Of a stretch of DNA of 64,000 nt, positions 62,551 to 64,000 are shown piece by piece; positions within the stretch are counted from its first letter, which is position 1, and each line of letters begins with the position of its first letter. The DNA lies in assembly GCA_964007475.1 (NCBI GenBank), contig OZ023274.1, positions 52,037,678 to 52,101,677 of the forward strand. The letters are read 5' to 3'. This DNA is from Hybos culiciformis (taxonomy: Eukaryota > Arthropoda > Insecta > Diptera > Hybotidae). The position numbers and the translations under genes were made by a program. The notes under the pieces were generated by a model. It was not told where the DNA came from and ran no database searches. It saw nothing but the letters and a program-made list of their open reading frames with translations.

Positions 62551-63857
62551 TTTATGTACACGTTTCGATTTTTATCAATTTCCAAGTTTGAATCAAATTC
62601 TCCGCACACTATGCATGTTAATGTTGTAGATAAAGGTTTTGATAGTTTCGCTTCAATTCGAACGGTGCCTTGATTTAACAAACCTTGACATACTTCATTG
62701 CCGGAACCATCCGCGGATAAGTCAAACGCAAGTATGGTATAACCCTTTTCAAATAATTCTTTTGTAATTTGATGCCCTTTATCTGAATGATTGATTCCTA
62801 TTCCATTAAAAAGGGTTAAATATGCCCGACTAAGACATTTGTTTCCTCCTGATAAATTAATTTCAATTGGTGAATTCGGAACTGGAACTCCATTTACGTA
62901 CATTTGAAATTGTGTTAAATCATGATGTTGAAAATCATATGGATTTTTATTTCTTTTTCCATTAAAATTTTCATTGTTTGTCATACAGTAAATTAATGTG
63001 TTTGGTAGTTGTCCAATAAAAACATTGTCTAATGAAATATTTGATGTGTTAGCTGGTATTGTAAATGTTTTTACTTCTAATCTCTTGTAGTGGTACTTCG
63101 CATTACTTTTTTGCAAAATTGCATTGTGCGCCAATAAAATATTTGGATTTATTGTTACATGTTTCATATAAATTGTTGCCTCATGAATTTTTAAATAACT
63201 TTCTTCAGTATCAGCGCAAAACATATAAAATTCAGGCTTTTCAAGTGTTATTGCAATCCTGACATCAACATTATTAACCAATAATGTCGGTGTATTGAAA
63301 AAGTCAATATTTAATTTACCCATTAACTCTATAATTTCCGAATTGTTTAATTCTTTTTGTCGAATTTTGGATCCACTATTAGCATAATCATGGACGTTAG
63401 GTTTATCAAGCTCCCACAACGCTGCATCCAAATGTGTTAAACCTGCATCTTGACCATAGCTAAGCAAGGACATCAAATAACTTTTATAATGATATAACGA
63501 ATCTGATGTTGACACTGTTTTTCCGTTTAAAGTTACCGTACATTGCTTAATCATTGAATGTAATAAATTATTTATAACACTTGGTTGAGCAATTGCTTTG
63601 CCAGCTGTATCTTTATCATTTACACTCCAAGTTGTACCATCTTTTTTCAATACTTGAACTTTCAGTTTAAGATATGTTGAACTAAGGTCTCTGTAGGTAT
63701 CACCGTGTCCTAGGGACACAAATTCAATTGTTGTTGGGGAAGCTTCTAACGATGCTAACGGGCTGTATGAGACTTCGTCAGTGCGTAAAATGTTTGTTTG
63801 TAATGGTGGTGATGCAAATATGTCTAATTCAGATTTCATGCACTCAGCAAAAGCCAT
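62544..63857 (-). CDS. Polinton capsid protein (F54H12.2-like; probable double jelly-roll major capsid)
   Basis: A 437-aa intact ORF. It belongs to the Polinton/adintovirus capsid family related to C. elegans F54H12.2, recognised from its run of motifs: an N-terminal DIFASPPLQTNI, IEFVSLGHGDTYRDLSSTYL, INNLLHSMIKQCTVTLNGK, SLYHYKSYLMSLLSYG, then in the second half LEVKTFTIPANT, VFIGQLPNTLIYC, YVNGVPVPNSPIE, YLTLFNGIG, GYTILAFDLSADGSG and TCIVCGEFDSNLEIDKNRNV at the end. The strand-rich make-up in two halves suits a double jelly roll. Calling it major rather than minor capsid is inference. The ATG lies 2 nt after the stop of the basic protein upstream, so the two are likely co-transcribed. No frameshift or stop is present. 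Confidence 0.85.
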   Translation of the reverse strand: MAFAECMKSELDIFASPPLQTNILRTDEVSYSPLASLEASPTTIEFVSLGHGDTYRDLSSTYLKLKVQVLKKDGTTWSVNDKDTAGKAIAQPSVINNLLHSMIKQCTVTLNGKTVSTSDSLYHYKSYLMSLLSYGQDAGLTHLDAALWELDKPNVHDYANSGSKIRQKELNNSEIIELMGKLNIDFFNTPTLLVNNVDVRIAITLEKPEFYMFCADTEESYLKIHEATIYMKHVTINPNILLAHNAILQKSNAKYHYKRLEVKTFTIPANTSNISLDNVFIGQLPNTLIYCMTNNENFNGKRNKNPYDFQHHDLTQFQMYVNGVPVPNSPIEINLSGGNKCLSRAYLTLFNGIGINHSDKGHQITKELFEKGYTILAFDLSADGSGNEVCQGLLNQGTVRIEAKLSKPLSTTLTCIVCGEFDSNLEIDKNRNVYINV

Positions 63858-63859
63858 TT

Positions 63860-64000
63860 TTAGTTAAAAATGTCTAATACACGATACTTTTTATTTCTTC
63901 GCAATTTAGTAAGTTTAGCACGTTTACTATTTTTATTAACTGTGCTCAATTTTCGTTTTGTTACTCTTTTTATAGTTTTGCTTTTTTTCAATTTTCTAAT
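63860..64000 (-). CDS. C-terminal end of a Lys/Arg-rich (core-like) protein, cut by the window edge
   Basis: The minus strand is open from the window edge to TAA at 63862-63860, giving 46 residues of which nearly half are Lys or Arg (KKSKTIKRVTKRK, NSKRAKLTKLRRNKKYR), ending VLDIFN. Highly basic proteins next to the capsid gene are typical of DNA-condensing core or minor capsid proteins in adintoviruses and adenoviruses. The call rests on composition and position alone. The stop is 2 nt before the capsid ATG, which suggests one operon-like transcript from further right. Confidence 0.55.
   Translation of the reverse strand: MRKLKKSKTIKRVTKRKLSTVNKNSKRAKLTKLRRNKKYRVLDIFN

Overview
The window looks like an AT-rich insect nuclear genome (roughly four bases in five are A or T, with many homopolymer runs). 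The order of insect cannot be fixed from the sequence. About 80% of the window (1-53,750) is non-coding host DNA. The last 9-10 kb (about 55,000 to the right edge) hold the left part of an integrated Polinton/Maverick (adintovirus-like) element that runs off the window.

Host part. The only host gene I can support is on the minus strand: four exons at 35416-35193, 34951-34821, 24816-24632 and 24545-24412, with splice sites and phases that agree. It encodes a secreted or membrane-anchored protein with a signal peptide, a 12-cysteine IGFBP-type domain, a second small cysteine module and a strongly basic stretch. The order resembles the N-terminal part of CRIM1 and its insect relative Crimpy (BMP regulators). 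The gene continues left beyond the exons found, and its 5' UTR is spliced to at least one exon further right. The rest is intron or intergenic DNA with simple repeats, three fold-back (MITE-like) elements (5193-5345, 14359-14756, 35806-36028), a clean 800-bp TA-flanked inverted-repeat transposon (32566-33365) and tRNA-derived fragments.

Boundary. At 53757-54562 lies an array of about ten units. Each is a near-perfect palindrome of about 66 bp with an oligo-T spacer, repeating every 75 bp. It abuts the virus-like element and may be part of its terminal region.

Virus-like element. Plus strand: a truncated P-loop (packaging-ATPase-like) fragment, a small OB-fold-like ORF, protein-primed DNA polymerase B (zinc-finger N-terminus one frame apart from the rest at an A9 tract), an rve integrase with C-terminal chromodomain, and an unrecognised 153-aa ORF. 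Minus strand, converging: an adenain-type cysteine protease, an overlapping 129-aa unknown, a 437-aa capsid protein of the F54H12.2-like family, and the end of a Lys/Arg-rich protein cut by the window edge. Hairpins fill the convergent junction, and GTATAAAWR TATA boxes precede four transcription units. Polymerase and integrase would replicate and insert the element, while capsid, protease and basic protein would build a particle. Apart from the ATPase fragment and the polymerase frame break the reading frames are intact, which suggests a fairly recent insertion.
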